From Chloroflexota bacterium (GTDB taxonomy: Bacteria > Chloroflexota > Anaerolineae > UBA1429), in the NCBI GenBank assembly GCA_012729455.1, contig JAAYDC010000019.1, positions 62,001 through 126,000 on the forward strand: 64,000 nt of DNA. Direction: 5' to 3'. Below the pieces are notes generated by a model, which was given only the letters and a program-made list of their open reading frames with translations, was not told the DNA's origin and ran no database searches. The stretch's first letter is position 1. The number at the start of each line of letters is the position of its first letter. Shown piece after piece: positions 1-8,798 of this stretch. The translations under genes were made by a program, and so were the position numbers.

Positions 1-437
1 CAAGGCACGCCGAGGGAGCGGCTCAGAGCGCGCCCCAGCAGCGCGCTTTGGTTGTAGCCGCGCTGGCGTTCGCGCGCCTTGTAGAGCGGCACTGGCATGA
101 TGATATCACAGGTATAGCCAGTAGCCACCCAAGCATTAGCCAGCAGCTCCGCCAGCGGTTCGGCCAGTACCTGCATACCACCATATTTCAGGTCATAGAT
201 AGCCTTGCGTAGCGGCTGTCGGTAGACGCCATACGAGTTTACCGAAGCCAACCGCGTGGGTATATCCTGACAGCGCCGGCAACGCGCCGAGTTGCTGAGC
301 CTGCCGCAATGCACACAGCTCGGGGATGGCTGGCGCACGATGGCAGCTGTACACCCCTCACAGAGCCATGTACCAAGGGCGCCGCATGCCACGCAATGCG
401 GCGGGAACAATAAATCCAAAGCGCCGTTGAGTATCAA
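1..437 (-). CDS. comF: ComF family phosphoribosyltransferase-like protein (3' end outside window)
   Basis: Reading leftward, the frame opens after a stop near 460 and runs off the window edge, so only the N-terminal part is present. It shows the ComF zinc-finger start (LDLLFPPHCVACG, then a CEGC pair and a C-x2-C/C-x2-C pair) followed by the phosphoribosyltransferase core with the motif DIIMPVPLYKARERQRGYNQS. ComF proteins take part in DNA uptake or processing in competent bacteria; in most others the role is not settled. There is no ATG near the start. TTG at 437 is my choice and is uncertain; another TTG lies a few codons downstream. The gene is divergent from the zinc-ribbon gene at 520. 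Confidence 0.82.
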   Translation of the reverse strand, partial: MILNGALDLLFPPHCVACGALGTWLCEGCTAAIVRQPSPSCVHCGRLSNSARCRRCQDIPTRLASVNSYGVYRQPLRKAIYDLKYGGMQVLAEPLAELLANAWVATGYTCDIIMPVPLYKARERQRGYNQSALLGRALSRSLGVP

Positions 438-454
438 GCGTCCACTCTCATCAC

Positions 455-483
455 TTGGATAGCCTATATTGCTATGTTATACT
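455..483 (+). promoter_or_regulatory. Sigma70-type promoter for the zinc-ribbon gene
   Basis: TTGGAT (455-460), 17 bases, TATACT (478-483). The expected start of transcription is around 490, giving a short leader before the ATG at 520. Confidence 0.6.
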
Positions 484-519
484 CCACGAAAAGCAAACGT
501 GCATCATGGAGTGGGGCCG

Positions 520-1221
520 ATGAACCGCGTGCTGAAACTGCGCCAGCTCGCCACCGCCGACGCCGAGTTTGAGACCAAAAGCCGGCGCTATAATGCCATC
601 CGCGCGGCTCTTTCGGATACCTCGGCGATCGACCAACTGCAGCAAGCCGAACAAACCAGTGCCGCCGAACTAAAGATACTGCGCAGCACCCTGCGCGATC
701 GCGAGCTCGAACTGGGTACTCTCCAGGCCAAGTACAAGGACGTCTACCAGAGTCTCTACAGCGGAGCGATCACTCTGCCCAAGGATCTCGATAACCTCCA
801 TAAGGAGAGCAAGTCGCTCGAGCAGCGTATCGGCAAGCTGGAAGAAGAGGTCCTGAGCCTGATGGCCAGCGTTGAAGAATACGAAGCCAGCCACGCCGTC
901 CTCGCCCAGGAAACCCAGGAAAAACTCGCCTGCCAGAATACAGAGCGCGCCGAATTGCTGCGCGAGGGGCGCGAACTGCAGCCCCTTTTGGTCGAGCTGC
1001 AAAAAGAGCGCCAGACACTGCGCACCGTCGTCGCCCCGGGCGATCTCAAACTCTATGAAGAACTGCGCGCCAAGAAGCGTGATACTCCCATGGCAGAGAT
1101 GATAGATGCCACCTGCCAGGTCTGCCGGGTGTCTGTGCCGAGCCACCAGGCCAGCCAAGTGCAAACTGGTGATAAAGTCGTGCTGTGCATCGGCTGCGGC
1201 CGGATCTTGTACCACGCCTGA
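520..1221 (+). CDS. Coiled-coil protein with C-terminal zinc ribbon (COG1579 type)
   Basis: 233 residues. Most of the protein (about residues 10-190) is charged and heptad-like, rich in Glu, Arg, Leu and Gln, as expected for a long helical hairpin. The C-terminus carries a four-cysteine zinc ribbon (C199, C202, C223, C226). This is the usual layout of the COG1579 family, often annotated as a putative nucleic-acid-binding zinc ribbon protein; the exact function is unknown. The open frame extends upstream to 469, but the ATG at 520 has a GGAG about 10 bases before it and matches the usual family start, so the shorter form is chosen. The ATPase-propeller gene follows after 21 bases, probably in the same operon. 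Confidence 0.85.
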   Translation: MNRVLKLRQLATADAEFETKSRRYNAIRAALSDTSAIDQLQQAEQTSAAELKILRSTLRDRELELGTLQAKYKDVYQSLYSGAITLPKDLDNLHKESKSLEQRIGKLEEEVLSLMASVEEYEASHAVLAQETQEKLACQNTERAELLREGRELQPLLVELQKERQTLRTVVAPGDLKLYEELRAKKRDTPMAEMIDATCQVCRVSVPSHQASQVQTGDKVVLCIGCGRILYHA

Positions 1222-1242
1222 GCAATAGCCACGGAGAAGGCG

Positions 1243-3336
1243 TTGAATAATCCATATATCATCGATCGGCCGCTGACCACCCGAGATTGGTTTGTCGGCC
1301 GCGAACAAACCTTTAGCCTGCTGATCAAGCGCCTCTCTGAGGGCGAGCGCATGGTGATCTTGTGCGGACGGCGCTACAGCGGTAAAACCTCGTTCATCAA
1401 CCAGCTGCCCAACTATCTGAGCGAGAGCTACCGCCTGGCGATCATCGACCTGAGCCCGTCAGAGGCGATCGAAGACCCGCTGTGGACCATCTTTGAGCAG
1501 ATCGCTGCGATCACCCAAAAGCCCCTGCCCGACAAGGACGGCTATCTGCAGGATGCCTACTCCTTTGGGCTGAACTATTTACGGCAGGTGTGCGGCCAGG
1601 GCACGCGTAATGTGATGCTCTTTTGTCTGGATGCGGTGAGCGTCAAGGCATTCACACCCGGCAGCCGCTGGGAAGCGATCGTCAACACCCTGCTAGATAT
1701 CATCGCCAGCCTGCCTTCGGCGGCTTTTCTGCTGGTGGTGGAAGGGCATCACCTCGACATCAAATCAGCGGTTATCCAGGCGCTGCCCATCCTGACGCTG
1801 CACCCGCTCGACAACCAGGAAGTCGAAGACCTGGTGGGGGTGCCGGCGCGCTCGAACGTGGCTTACGATTTTGAGCTGATCCGTCAGGCGGGTGTGCTAG
1901 CGGGCAACGACCCCTTTATATTGCAGATCATCGCCAGGCTGCTTTACGAAAACCGCGCCAACAACAGCTGGCTGGGGCCCAATGCGCTCGACAAGGTAGT
2001 GCGCCAGGCCGAAGAGCTGGCCGAGCCCGCTTTTTACGACCTGTGGGAAGAAGCAACCCCGCAGGCACAAACCATCCTGGCGACCTTTGCTGCCATGACA
2101 GGCCACCACGGTGTCGGTTCAGCAGACGACCTGACCCGATATCTGCGGCACCGCCATGTGGTCGTGCCCAAGGGCGATGTCGAAGCTGGCATCACCTACC
2201 TAGCCGACCGCGGCTACCTGCAAAAGCTGGGCAGCGGCGTCTACCAGTTCAAGAGCGAGCTCTTTAGACTGTGGGTGCGCGAACAGCATCCACTGCAGCA
2301 GGTGCTCAGCCGGCACCGTCTGTACAAGCGCACGCGGCCCAAAAAGCCAGCCCCCTGGCGCGGCATAAAAGTCGACTGGTTCGGCGTGGCGCTGTGGAGC
2401 CTGGCAATTGGGCTTTTGGTGGGAATTGTCTACATCTGGCAGGCGCGCAACACCAACCTGTTTCGGATGACGCCCTTCCAAGTGAGCAAGCAGACCGCCA
2501 TCCCGACAGCCGGCGCCGGCCTGGACACCTCGCGCAACACCGTCATCGTCTTCCAGAGCCGCGCGACCAGCGACTCTAACTGGGTGATTGCTCGCATTAA
2601 CAATGACGGCACCGAAAAGACCGTGCTGACAGACGGCGAGGCCAACGACATGTCGCCGGTGATCTCGCCGGATGGCAGCCGCATCGCCTTTGTCTCGGAT
2701 CGCGACGGCAATCGCGAGATCTATGTGATGAATGCCGACGGCACAAACCCCGTCAACCTTACCCGTCATGTGGCCGAAGACTGGACGCCTGCCTGGTCGC
2801 CGGATGGCCGCTATATTGCCTTTTCGAGCTTTCGCGATAGCAACTGGGAACTGTATGTGATGCGCAGCGACGGTTCTGAGGTGACTCGCCTGACTGAGAA
2901 CGTTTTTGCTGACTATTCACCCAGCTGGTCGCCAGACGGCACAAAGCTGGCGTACGTCTCGGATCGCGACGGCAACCTGGAGATCTATACCAAACCTCTG
3001 GATAGCCCAATCGAAACGCGCATCACCAACAACCCAGCGACCGACCAGTCGCCGGCGTGGTCGCCGAATGGGATGTTTATCGCCTTTGCGAGCTATCGCG
3101 ATGGCAATATGGAGATCTATGTCGCCAACGCAGATGGATCAAATCCGCAGAACGTAACAGAGGATCCCATCTCGGACGACCAGGCACCGGCGTGGGCGTT
3201 CGACAGCCTGCACCTGGTATTCCATTCCAACCGCGACCATAACTGGGATATCTATACCCTGGAAATCACCACCGGCAGGCGCCAGAACCTGACGTCCAGC
3301 CCAGAGGCGGACCAGTTCCCGCACTGGGGCAAGTAG
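1243..3336 (+). CDS. AAA ATPase - transmembrane - TolB/PD40 propeller fusion protein
   Basis: 697 residues from a TTG start (GGAG shortly upstream). Residues 1-360 form an Orc/STAND-like AAA ATPase: the Walker A loop GRRYSGKTS lies at 42-50, a hydrophobic Walker B-like strand (VMLFCLDAV) near 122-131, and a winged-helix-like stretch near 300-360. A single membrane helix (WSLAIGLLVGIVYIW) follows at about 385-402. The rest (430-697) is at least five PD40/TolB beta-propeller repeats, each with an SPDG-IAF-S-RDGN-EIYV pattern. The inferred topology is a cytoplasmic ATPase coupled to an extracytoplasmic propeller. No partner gene makes the function clear; sensing or envelope-linked signalling is a guess. 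Confidence 0.85.
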   Translation: MNNPYIIDRPLTTRDWFVGREQTFSLLIKRLSEGERMVILCGRRYSGKTSFINQLPNYLSESYRLAIIDLSPSEAIEDPLWTIFEQIAAITQKPLPDKDGYLQDAYSFGLNYLRQVCGQGTRNVMLFCLDAVSVKAFTPGSRWEAIVNTLLDIIASLPSAAFLLVVEGHHLDIKSAVIQALPILTLHPLDNQEVEDLVGVPARSNVAYDFELIRQAGVLAGNDPFILQIIARLLYENRANNSWLGPNALDKVVRQAEELAEPAFYDLWEEATPQAQTILATFAAMTGHHGVGSADDLTRYLRHRHVVVPKGDVEAGITYLADRGYLQKLGSGVYQFKSELFRLWVREQHPLQQVLSRHRLYKRTRPKKPAPWRGIKVDWFGVALWSLAIGLLVGIVYIWQARNTNLFRMTPFQVSKQTAIPTAGAGLDTSRNTVIVFQSRATSDSNWVIARINNDGTEKTVLTDGEANDMSPVISPDGSRIAFVSDRDGNREIYVMNADGTNPVNLTRHVAEDWTPAWSPDGRYIAFSSFRDSNWELYVMRSDGSEVTRLTENVFADYSPSWSPDGTKLAYVSDRDGNLEIYTKPLDSPIETRITNNPATDQSPAWSPNGMFIAFASYRDGNMEIYVANADGSNPQNVTEDPISDDQAPAWAFDSLHLVFHSNRDHNWDIYTLEITTGRRQNLTSSPEADQFPHWGK

Positions 3337-3594
3337 TCAGGCACCCAAAGCGCGGGTGAGGAGTCTTGCCAGGGCTTGCAGCAACACCATGGCGATGAGC
3401 GGCGAAAAGTCGAAACCGCCGATGTTTGGCAGCAGCCGGCGGATTGGCCCCAGGATCGGTTCAGTGATCTCATAGATCAGTTCACCTACCCGGCTTTGTG
3501 CCAGAGACGGCACCCACGAGATTAACACGCGCGCCAGGATGGCGATGTTGAGCGCCTGAAACAGAAAGCTTACAAAAGTTACCAAATACTTCAT
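3337..3594 (-). CDS. yggT: YggT family membrane protein
   Basis: 85 residues with two hydrophobic helices separated by the conserved segment LISWVPSLAQSRVGELIYE and a following PILGPIRRLLP motif, typical of the YggT/CCB3 family. These are small integral membrane proteins linked in other organisms to osmotic tolerance or to cofactor/membrane assembly. The start codon overlaps the proC stop by four bases, so the two are translationally coupled. A pgeF-yggS-proC-yggT order is common in bacteria and supports the call. Its stop directly abuts the converging ATPase-propeller gene. Confidence 0.9.
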   Translation of the reverse strand: MKYLVTFVSFLFQALNIAILARVLISWVPSLAQSRVGELIYEITEPILGPIRRLLPNIGGFDFSPLIAMVLLQALARLLTRALGA

Positions 3595-4409
3595 GGCTTT
3601 TCCGTTTCACCCAGTTGGCAAGCCCTGGTGTAGCAAGCCTGGATCGCTTCACGCAGTGCAGAGCGCCAACCGCCTGCCTCAAGCGCGGCCAGAGCTGCCG
3701 CAGTAGTGCCCCCGGGCGAGGTAACCTGGTTACGCAACAGGGCAGGGTGTTCTCCCGAGCTCATGCCATAGATGGCTGCGCCGCGCAGGGTCTGCCACGC
3801 CAGGCGCTCCGCCAGCGCTCGGTTCAAGCCCAGCTCGACGCCTGCATCCGCTAACGCCTCGATGAACAAGAACACATAAGCCGGTCCCGAACCGCTCAGG
3901 GCGGTCGCCACATTAATCAGTTTCTCGTCGTGCACCTGCACCTGGTCGCCCAGGGCACTCAGCAGGTCGCCGACCAGTGCGAGCTGCTCGGAGGTTGTCT
4001 CGGGGGTCGCCACCCAGACCGACATGCCTTCGCCAACCCGGGCGGGGGTATTGGGCATCACCCTTACGATGGCGGCGGATGGCAGGTCGCGCGCGAGAGT
4101 GTGAAGCTCCAGGCCGGCTACGATCGAGACCACCAGGGCCTGCGAATCCACGGCGCCGTCCAGTTGAGAGAGCGCATTGCTGGCCTGCTGCGGTTTCACT
4201 GCCAGGATGACCAGCTCAGCTCCTTGCACGGCAGCGGCATTGTCATCCGTGACGGCCACAGCGTACCTGCTCGCCAGCTCTTGGCGCCTGGCAGGCAGGG
4301 GCTCTCCGACGGTTATCTGGTTCGCTTGCAAAAGGCCGCGCTTCAGGATGCCTGCCAGCACCGCCTCAGCCATGACTCCGCCGCCGATCAGGCTACATTT
4401 TTGTATCAT
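3591..4409 (-). CDS. proC: Pyrroline-5-carboxylate reductase
   Basis: 272 residues, the usual length for ProC, which reduces 1-pyrroline-5-carboxylate to proline with NAD(P)H. The N-terminus has the Rossmann loop (IGGGVMAEAVLAG). The C-terminal dimerisation domain carries the signature around 160-240 (SGSGPAYVFLFIEALADAG and the VTSPGGTTAAAL block, whose Ser/Thr residues bind substrate). It sits between yggS and yggT in a leftward operon. Confidence 0.95.
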   Translation of the reverse strand: MIQKCSLIGGGVMAEAVLAGILKRGLLQANQITVGEPLPARRQELASRYAVAVTDDNAAAVQGAELVILAVKPQQASNALSQLDGAVDSQALVVSIVAGLELHTLARDLPSAAIVRVMPNTPARVGEGMSVWVATPETTSEQLALVGDLLSALGDQVQVHDEKLINVATALSGSGPAYVFLFIEALADAGVELGLNRALAERLAWQTLRGAAIYGMSSGEHPALLRNQVTSPGGTTAAALAALEAGGWRSALREAIQACYTRACQLGETEKP

Positions 4410-4421
4410 ACTTGTCCTTAC

Positions 4422-5174
4422 CTACTCAAATATAGCACTGCCGATGCGCACCAATGTGGCACCTTCTTCGATCGCCACGCGATAGTCTCCCGACATGCCC
4501 ATGGATAACTCGCGCCAGTCGAGCTCTGGCAGGGCTTGTGCCAGATACATCTGCAATTCGCGCAGCTTGCTAAAGGTACCACGGGCATCCTCCGGGTCTT
4601 GCGTCACTGGCGCCATAGTCATCAACCCGCGCACCTGCGTATGGCGATATTGTACCAGATGCGCCGCGTTGGCGACGAATTCCGCCCAACTGTCACGTTC
4701 AGCCAGAACAAAACCGTCCTTGCTGGCTTCGCCGGAGACATTGCATTCCAGCAGTACGGGATACACGCAGCCGCGCGCCTGTGCCAGGCGCTCAAGGCGC
4801 GCTGCGAGCTTGAAGGAATCCACTGAGTGACATATGTGTGAATAGGACAGCGCATCGTCGGCTTTGCGGCTCTGCAAATGTCCGATCATATGCCAGGTGA
4901 TCTCCGGACCCCGCCATAGCTCATGCATCAGCGGTACCTTGCGGCTCAACTCTTCGACACGGTTTTCACCCAAATACCGCACACCGCACTGGCACACCGC
5001 CAGCGTCTCGGCGATGCTGCGCTGTTTGGTAACGGCCACTAGCTGTACGCTGCCCTGCTGGCGTCCGGTGCGCGCACAAGCGTCCGCGATTGTCTGCTGG
5101 ATATCCTGCAGGTTGGCACGGATGCGCGGCAGCTGCTCTTGCATCTCTACGAGGTACTGCGAGTTTTGGTTCAT
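4422..5174 (-). CDS. yggS: YggS/PLPBP family pyridoxal phosphate homeostasis protein
   Basis: 250 residues. This is a single-domain alanine-racemase-fold PLP protein that keeps the free PLP pool balanced. The Lys that binds PLP lies in LVAVTKQRS near residue 45, and the sequence continues with YLGENRVEEL, IGHLQSRK and the C-terminal MGMSGDYRVAIEEGATLVRIGSAIF. The open frame extends upstream to 5261, but ATG 5174 overlaps the pgeF stop as ATGA and matches the family start, so it is preferred. Confidence 0.93.
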   Translation of the reverse strand: MNQNSQYLVEMQEQLPRIRANLQDIQQTIADACARTGRQQGSVQLVAVTKQRSIAETLAVCQCGVRYLGENRVEELSRKVPLMHELWRGPEITWHMIGHLQSRKADDALSYSHICHSVDSFKLAARLERLAQARGCVYPVLLECNVSGEASKDGFVLAERDSWAEFVANAAHLVQYRHTQVRGLMTMAPVTQDPEDARGTFSKLRELQMYLAQALPELDWRELSMGMSGDYRVAIEEGATLVRIGSAIFE

Positions 5175-5950
5175 CGCAACCCCACCAGTGCCGCAAAACG
5201 GCCGGTTTTTCCGCCGCTGCCGCGGTGTGAATAGTACAACGCCTGATGGCAACAGGTGCATACACCGGCGAGCTCGATGGCGCGAACCCCGCAGCGTTCG
5301 AGCTGGCGGCGATTGGCCAGCCAGAGGTCGAACCAGGCGTGGCCGTTGGGCTGCCGGCGCGAAACCAGCTCATCCGGCTCGGGCAGCTCGTGTTCGATCT
5401 GAGCAATCACCTCAGGTCCGAGCTCCAGGCAGCACGGGCCGATGGAAGGCCCAATCAGGGCACGCAGGTCATGCGGCTGCGAACCAAAGGCGCGCTGCAT
5501 CGCCTCTACGCCGGCTACCGCCACCTGGCGAATGGTGCCCAGCCATCCGGCGTGCAGGGCAGCCACCGCGCGTCGGGTTGGATCCCACATCAAAATCGGC
5601 GCGCAATCGGCAAAGCGCATCAACAGCAGTATGCCGGGCGCATCTGTGACCAGGCCGTCACATTCTGGCACGGCGCTGCCGCCCTCTGCTGTACCCACCT
5701 GCACCACGCGGTTGCCGTGCACCTGACGCGCCGTAACCACCTGACACGCTGTGATCCCCAGTGCCTCATACAGCTGCGTGTGGTTGTGTGCCACCGAAGA
5801 AGGATCGTCGCCAACTGTGCTGCCCAAGTTTAGGCTCTGGTAGGGAGCTGCGCTGACACCGCCGCTGCGCTGGCTGATGGCATGCAACACGGAGGGATCA
5901 TTCAGGATGGTATAGCGCTCCAGCACAAGCTGATCATTAACCTGATTCAT
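5171..5950 (-). CDS. pgeF: Polyphenol oxidase/laccase-domain protein PgeF (YfiH)
   Basis: 259 residues of the PgeF/YfiH/LACC1 family, which hydrolyses wrongly incorporated L-Ser in peptidoglycan precursors in E. coli and acts as a purine nucleoside phosphorylase/adenosine deaminase in other members. The conserved metal-site residues are visible: RQVHGNRV near the N-terminal third, FADCAPIL, AALHAGWLGT, and the GPSIGPCCLE block, with a late CTCCH motif. It is coupled to yggS by a four-base overlap and preceded by the radical SAM gene with only a few bases between. Confidence 0.92.
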   Translation of the reverse strand: MNQVNDQLVLERYTILNDPSVLHAISQRSGGVSAAPYQSLNLGSTVGDDPSSVAHNHTQLYEALGITACQVVTARQVHGNRVVQVGTAEGGSAVPECDGLVTDAPGILLLMRFADCAPILMWDPTRRAVAALHAGWLGTIRQVAVAGVEAMQRAFGSQPHDLRALIGPSIGPCCLELGPEVIAQIEHELPEPDELVSRRQPNGHAWFDLWLANRRQLERCGVRAIELAGVCTCCHQALYYSHRGSGGKTGRFAALVGLR

Positions 5951-5953
5951 CGC

Positions 5954-7504
5954 CTATATCCTGATAAAGCTCCATGGCAGACGTGCCGGAGCCGGCATGC
6001 CGCCCAGATATGCTTGCGGATCATTCCCTTGCTGGGTAAGAGCATCCAACACCTTGTCGGATGCAAGCAGTGCTTCGCCAACCCTGGCATCGCCGCGCGC
6101 CAGCACGGCTTGCAATATGGACGAGCGCACCGATTCATGTCGCAGCTGCATGTGCCCGGGCGTCAACACCTTTTTCAGCAGCCGCAAACGCCGCTGCAGT
6201 ACATCAGCCGGACACATCGCCTGACGCTGCCAGGCGGTATGCGCCTTGGGCACAAAGGGGGTCACGTTCACCACCACGCGCTTGCCCGAGGCAGACTGCA
6301 CCTGCCCAGCCAACTGGGCGATCTCCAGTACATCCTCATCCTCTTCGCTGGGCAGGCCGATAATAAAGTACAGCTTGATCGCCTCAAAGGGGTAGTCGGC
6401 CGCAGTGCTGGCCGAGCGCATGATCTGGTCGGCGGTGAGCTGCTTGTGCATCAGGTCGCGCAGGCGCTGCGAGCCGGCCTCGGGCGCAAGGGTGAGGGTG
6501 CGGGTTCCGCCCCTCAGCAGCACCTCCATCAGGCGCGGCTGCAGGTCATTGGCGCGCAGCGACGAAACCGCCAGACGCGCGCCCAGGGCATCGGCGCCAT
6601 CCAGCAGCTGATCCAGCTGCGAATAATCCGATACCGAAGCCGCCACCAGCCCCACCCGCTTGCCAACGCGCGTGCCCAGCTCGACCTGCGCCAGCACCTG
6701 CTCCAGGCTGCGTTCGCGCCTCGGGGCGTACCAACAGCCAGCCAGGCAAAAGCGGCAGGCATGTTCGCAGCCGCGTGCGATCTCCACCAGATGCATGGCC
6801 CCAAATTCGCTGCGCGGGGCATGGATGACAGACGCTACCAGCCATTCGTCGAGATCGGGCTGCACCAGACGCCGAACCGGCTCACCGGCGTGCAGCGCGG
6901 GCACGTACACACCCTCGAGCTGCGCCAGCGCTGCCAGCCTGTCTGCCCTGGCGAGCCCTTGGGTTTCGACCAGCAACATGCATAACGCGGTGAGAATCGG
7001 CTCGACCTCACCGATCACGACCGCGTCGGCCACAGCAGAGAGCGGCAGAGGGTTGGCCGAAACTGCCGGCCCGCCCAGGATCACCAACGGCAGCTCATCG
7101 CCGCGCTCCCGGGCACGAGCCGGGATACTGGCGCGCGGCAACATCTCCACCAGGTTGAGGTAGTCGAGTTCAAACGAGAGCGAGACGAGCAGCGCCGCAC
7201 ATTCGTGCAGCGCCCGCTGCGATTCGAGTGTTAGGGGCAGCTCCTGAGGGCTGGGCCGGGCACCCAGCCAGGCAAAGGCACGCTCGCAGACAATGCTGGG
7301 ATGAGCATTCAGCCAGCGGTAGAGGCCCTGGATCGCCAGGTTGGACATGCCCACGCCATAGCTGTTGGCATACACCAAGCCCAGCGGCAGTTTACCGCCC
7401 CAATTGCGCACTGTTGCGCCGCTTTCCTGCGACAGCACCTTTTTCGCGCGCTCAATATCAGCCCAGGCCACCTTCAGTTGCCTCCGAATGGTTCCTGTGA
7501 TCAT
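5954..7504 (-). CDS. B12-binding-domain-like radical SAM protein
   Basis: 516 residues. An N-terminal cobalamin-binding-like domain (LPLGLVYANSYGVGMSNLA, later LPLVILGGPAVSANP) precedes a radical SAM core with the iron-sulfur motif CEHACRFC at about residue 245. The core ends with GLPSEEDEDV and a segment on NVTPFVPKAHTAWQ. It resembles the TIGR03960-type family (YgiQ/Elp3-like architecture); the substrate is unknown. The frame is open back to 7663, inside the RNase P RNA gene, so ATG at 7504 is the more plausible start, although no strong ribosome binding site is seen. Confidence 0.85.
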   Translation of the reverse strand: MITGTIRRQLKVAWADIERAKKVLSQESGATVRNWGGKLPLGLVYANSYGVGMSNLAIQGLYRWLNAHPSIVCERAFAWLGARPSPQELPLTLESQRALHECAALLVSLSFELDYLNLVEMLPRASIPARARERGDELPLVILGGPAVSANPLPLSAVADAVVIGEVEPILTALCMLLVETQGLARADRLAALAQLEGVYVPALHAGEPVRRLVQPDLDEWLVASVIHAPRSEFGAMHLVEIARGCEHACRFCLAGCWYAPRRERSLEQVLAQVELGTRVGKRVGLVAASVSDYSQLDQLLDGADALGARLAVSSLRANDLQPRLMEVLLRGGTRTLTLAPEAGSQRLRDLMHKQLTADQIMRSASTAADYPFEAIKLYFIIGLPSEEDEDVLEIAQLAGQVQSASGKRVVVNVTPFVPKAHTAWQRQAMCPADVLQRRLRLLKKVLTPGHMQLRHESVRSSILQAVLARGDARVGEALLASDKVLDALTQQGNDPQAYLGGMPAPARLPWSFIRI

Positions 7505-7539
7505 AGCCTTAACAGGCGGTTTCGTCCAGCAAGGGATTA

Positions 7540-7568
7540 TTGACTGACGCGCCCGCCTGATGTAGGCT
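7540..7568 (+). promoter_or_regulatory. Promoter of the RNase P RNA gene
   Basis: TTGACT (7540-7545), 17 bases, TAGGCT (7563-7568). It lies seven bases upstream of the predicted 5' end of the RNA at 7575, the spacing expected for a sigma70 start site. Confidence 0.65.
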
Positions 7569-7574
7569 AAATAT

Positions 7575-7943
7575 GAGTGGGCCAGGCGTTCGCGGGCTCT
7601 CTGAGCCTGAGGAAAGTCCGAACTCCACAGGGCGCGATGCTGGGTAACACCCAGGCGAGGCAACTCGACGGAAAGTGCAACAGAAAGTCAGTCGCCCGGT
7701 TGAACAAGCCGGGTCAGAGTGAAACGGTGGTGTAAGAGACCACCAGCGGTACTGGTAACAGCACCGGCTCGGCAAACCCCATCGGGAGCAAGATCAAGCA
7801 AGAGGCGCAAGTGGCAACACCTGCCGGGGCTGCCCGTCCCGATGCCTCGGGTAGATCGCATCAGACGGCGAGTAATCGCCGCCGCAGAGAGATGAACGCC
7901 GCCCTGCCAGGCAGGGCACAGAATTCGGCTTATCGGCCCACTC
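7575..7943 (+). ncRNA. rnpB: RNase P RNA (bacterial type A)
   Basis: The catalytic RNA of RNase P, which matures the 5' ends of tRNAs. The universal landmarks are present in order: the P4 5' strand region GAGGAAAGTCCGAACTCCAC (CR I), the AGAGTGAAACGGTGG segment, the GGTGTAAGAGACCACC P9-P10 region, the CR IV-V block ending CAGAATTCGGCTTATCGGCC, and closing P1 pairing of GAGTGGGCC (7575-7583) with GGCCCACTC (7935-7943). The length of about 369 bases fits type A. Minus-strand open frames in this interval are not genes. Confidence 0.97.
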
Positions 7944-7964
7944 TTTGGCAAGAACGGTGTTATC

Positions 7965-7993
7965 TTGACAATCTCGATTAATTCAGTTAGAAT
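7965..7993 (+). promoter_or_regulatory. Strong sigma70-type promoter of the iron/redox operon
   Basis: TTGACA (7965-7970), exactly 17 bases, TAGAAT (7988-7993), ahead of the first ferritin-like gene at 8030. This is near consensus, so high expression is expected. Confidence 0.75.
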
Positions 7994-8029
7994 GCTGCAA
8001 CCTATCGCTAGCTAAACGTACTGAAAGCT

Positions 8030-8500
8030 ATGACAAGCCAATCCAACGCCATGCAGTCGATCATCCATACCGCCATCGAGCGCGAAGTCGCGGCGCATGC
8101 GCTGTACGGCAACGCCGCTAAAATGACCGACAACCTGCATACCAAGGACCTCCTGTTGGAGATGGCAGCCCAGAAACTCGGCCATCGCCTCAAGCTCGAG
8201 GCGCTCCTCAAGGGCCAGACCCTATCCCTGCTCAATGCGCATCAGCAAAAGCAGGTGGTTGACCTCAAAATCACCGATTACCTGGTCGAAGAGCCGCTCG
8301 GCCCGGATTCGGACCTGCAGACGATCCTGATCGTGGCTGGCAAACGCGAGCGCAGCAGCTTTGAGTTCTATTCGTCGATGGCACGCATCGCCTCCGATGC
8401 CGAGACCAAGGAGCTGTTTGAATACCTTGCAAACGAAGAATTGACACACAAACGCCGTGTTGAAACAATGTATGATGAGCTTGTGTACCAAGACAACTAG
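8030..8500 (+). CDS. Ferritin-like (rubrerythrin-type four-helix) protein
   Basis: 156 residues, all-helical, with two ExxH-type di-iron ligand sets typical of the ferritin-like superfamily: E18 region ([15 protein letters not shown]), the following helix with [10 protein letters not shown], then [14 protein letters not shown] and [12 protein letters not shown]. No rubredoxin domain is fused, but a separate rubredoxin gene follows 28 bases after the stop, suggesting they work as an electron donor/di-iron oxidase pair in peroxide or oxygen removal. First gene of the operon. Confidence 0.85.
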   Translation: MTSQSNAMQSIIHTAIEREVAAHALYGNAAKMTDNLHTKDLLLEMAAQKLGHRLKLEALLKGQTLSLLNAHQQKQVVDLKITDYLVEEPLGPDSDLQTILIVAGKRERSSFEFYSSMARIASDAETKELFEYLANEELTHKRRVETMYDELVYQDN

Positions 8501-8528
8501 ACGAGACAGGATAAAGGAGTTTTTCCAG

Positions 8529-8693
8529 ATGACCAAGTACGAATGCCTGGTGTGCGGTTGGGTTTATGATCCGGCTGAGGGCGACCCCGAGAACGGCGTG
8601 CCAGCTGGCACCGCCTGGGAGGATGTTCCCGAGGATTGGGTGTGCCCCGAGTGCGGAGCTGCTAAAGACATGTTCGAGGCGCTCGAAAGCTAA
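8529..8693 (+). CDS. Rubredoxin
   Basis: 54 residues, the normal rubredoxin size. Four cysteines bind one iron: CLVCGW near the N-terminus and CPECGA near the C-terminus, with the conserved [16 protein letters not shown] and FEDVPEDW-like ([11 protein letters not shown]) core. It is a small electron carrier, here between a ferritin-like protein and a rubredoxin-reductase-like flavoprotein. The frame is open upstream to 8457, but AAAGGAG at 8513-8519 places the start at ATG 8529. Confidence 0.95.
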   Translation: MTKYECLVCGWVYDPAEGDPENGVPAGTAWEDVPEDWVCPECGAAKDMFEALES

Positions 8694-8741
8694 CACGCTC
8701 ATATCGCGGACGCTATGCCTGCGATTCGAGCACCATACAAG

Positions 8742-8770
8742 CAGACCGGCGGGTTTTCTCTGCCGGTCTG
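8742..8770 (+). terminator. Hairpin between rubredoxin and flavoprotein genes
   Basis: CAGACCGGC (8742-8750) pairs with GCCGGTCTG (8762-8770) around an 11-base loop. There is no run of T after it (GTTTCC), so it may be a partial terminator, an mRNA stabiliser or a processing site within the operon. Confidence 0.45.
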
Positions 8771-8798
8771 GTTTCCGGCTTGTCCTTGAGGATATCGT

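Noticed and set aside
7509-7951. Minus-strand open frames of about 87 codons over 7509-7951
   Set aside because: They lie on the antisense side of the RNase P RNA, which explains the whole region with conserved structure, and no domain is seen.
8742-8770. Rubredoxin-downstream hairpin as a SECIS element
   Set aside because: The rubredoxin stop is TAA, the loop is 11 bases and there is no upstream TGA in frame.
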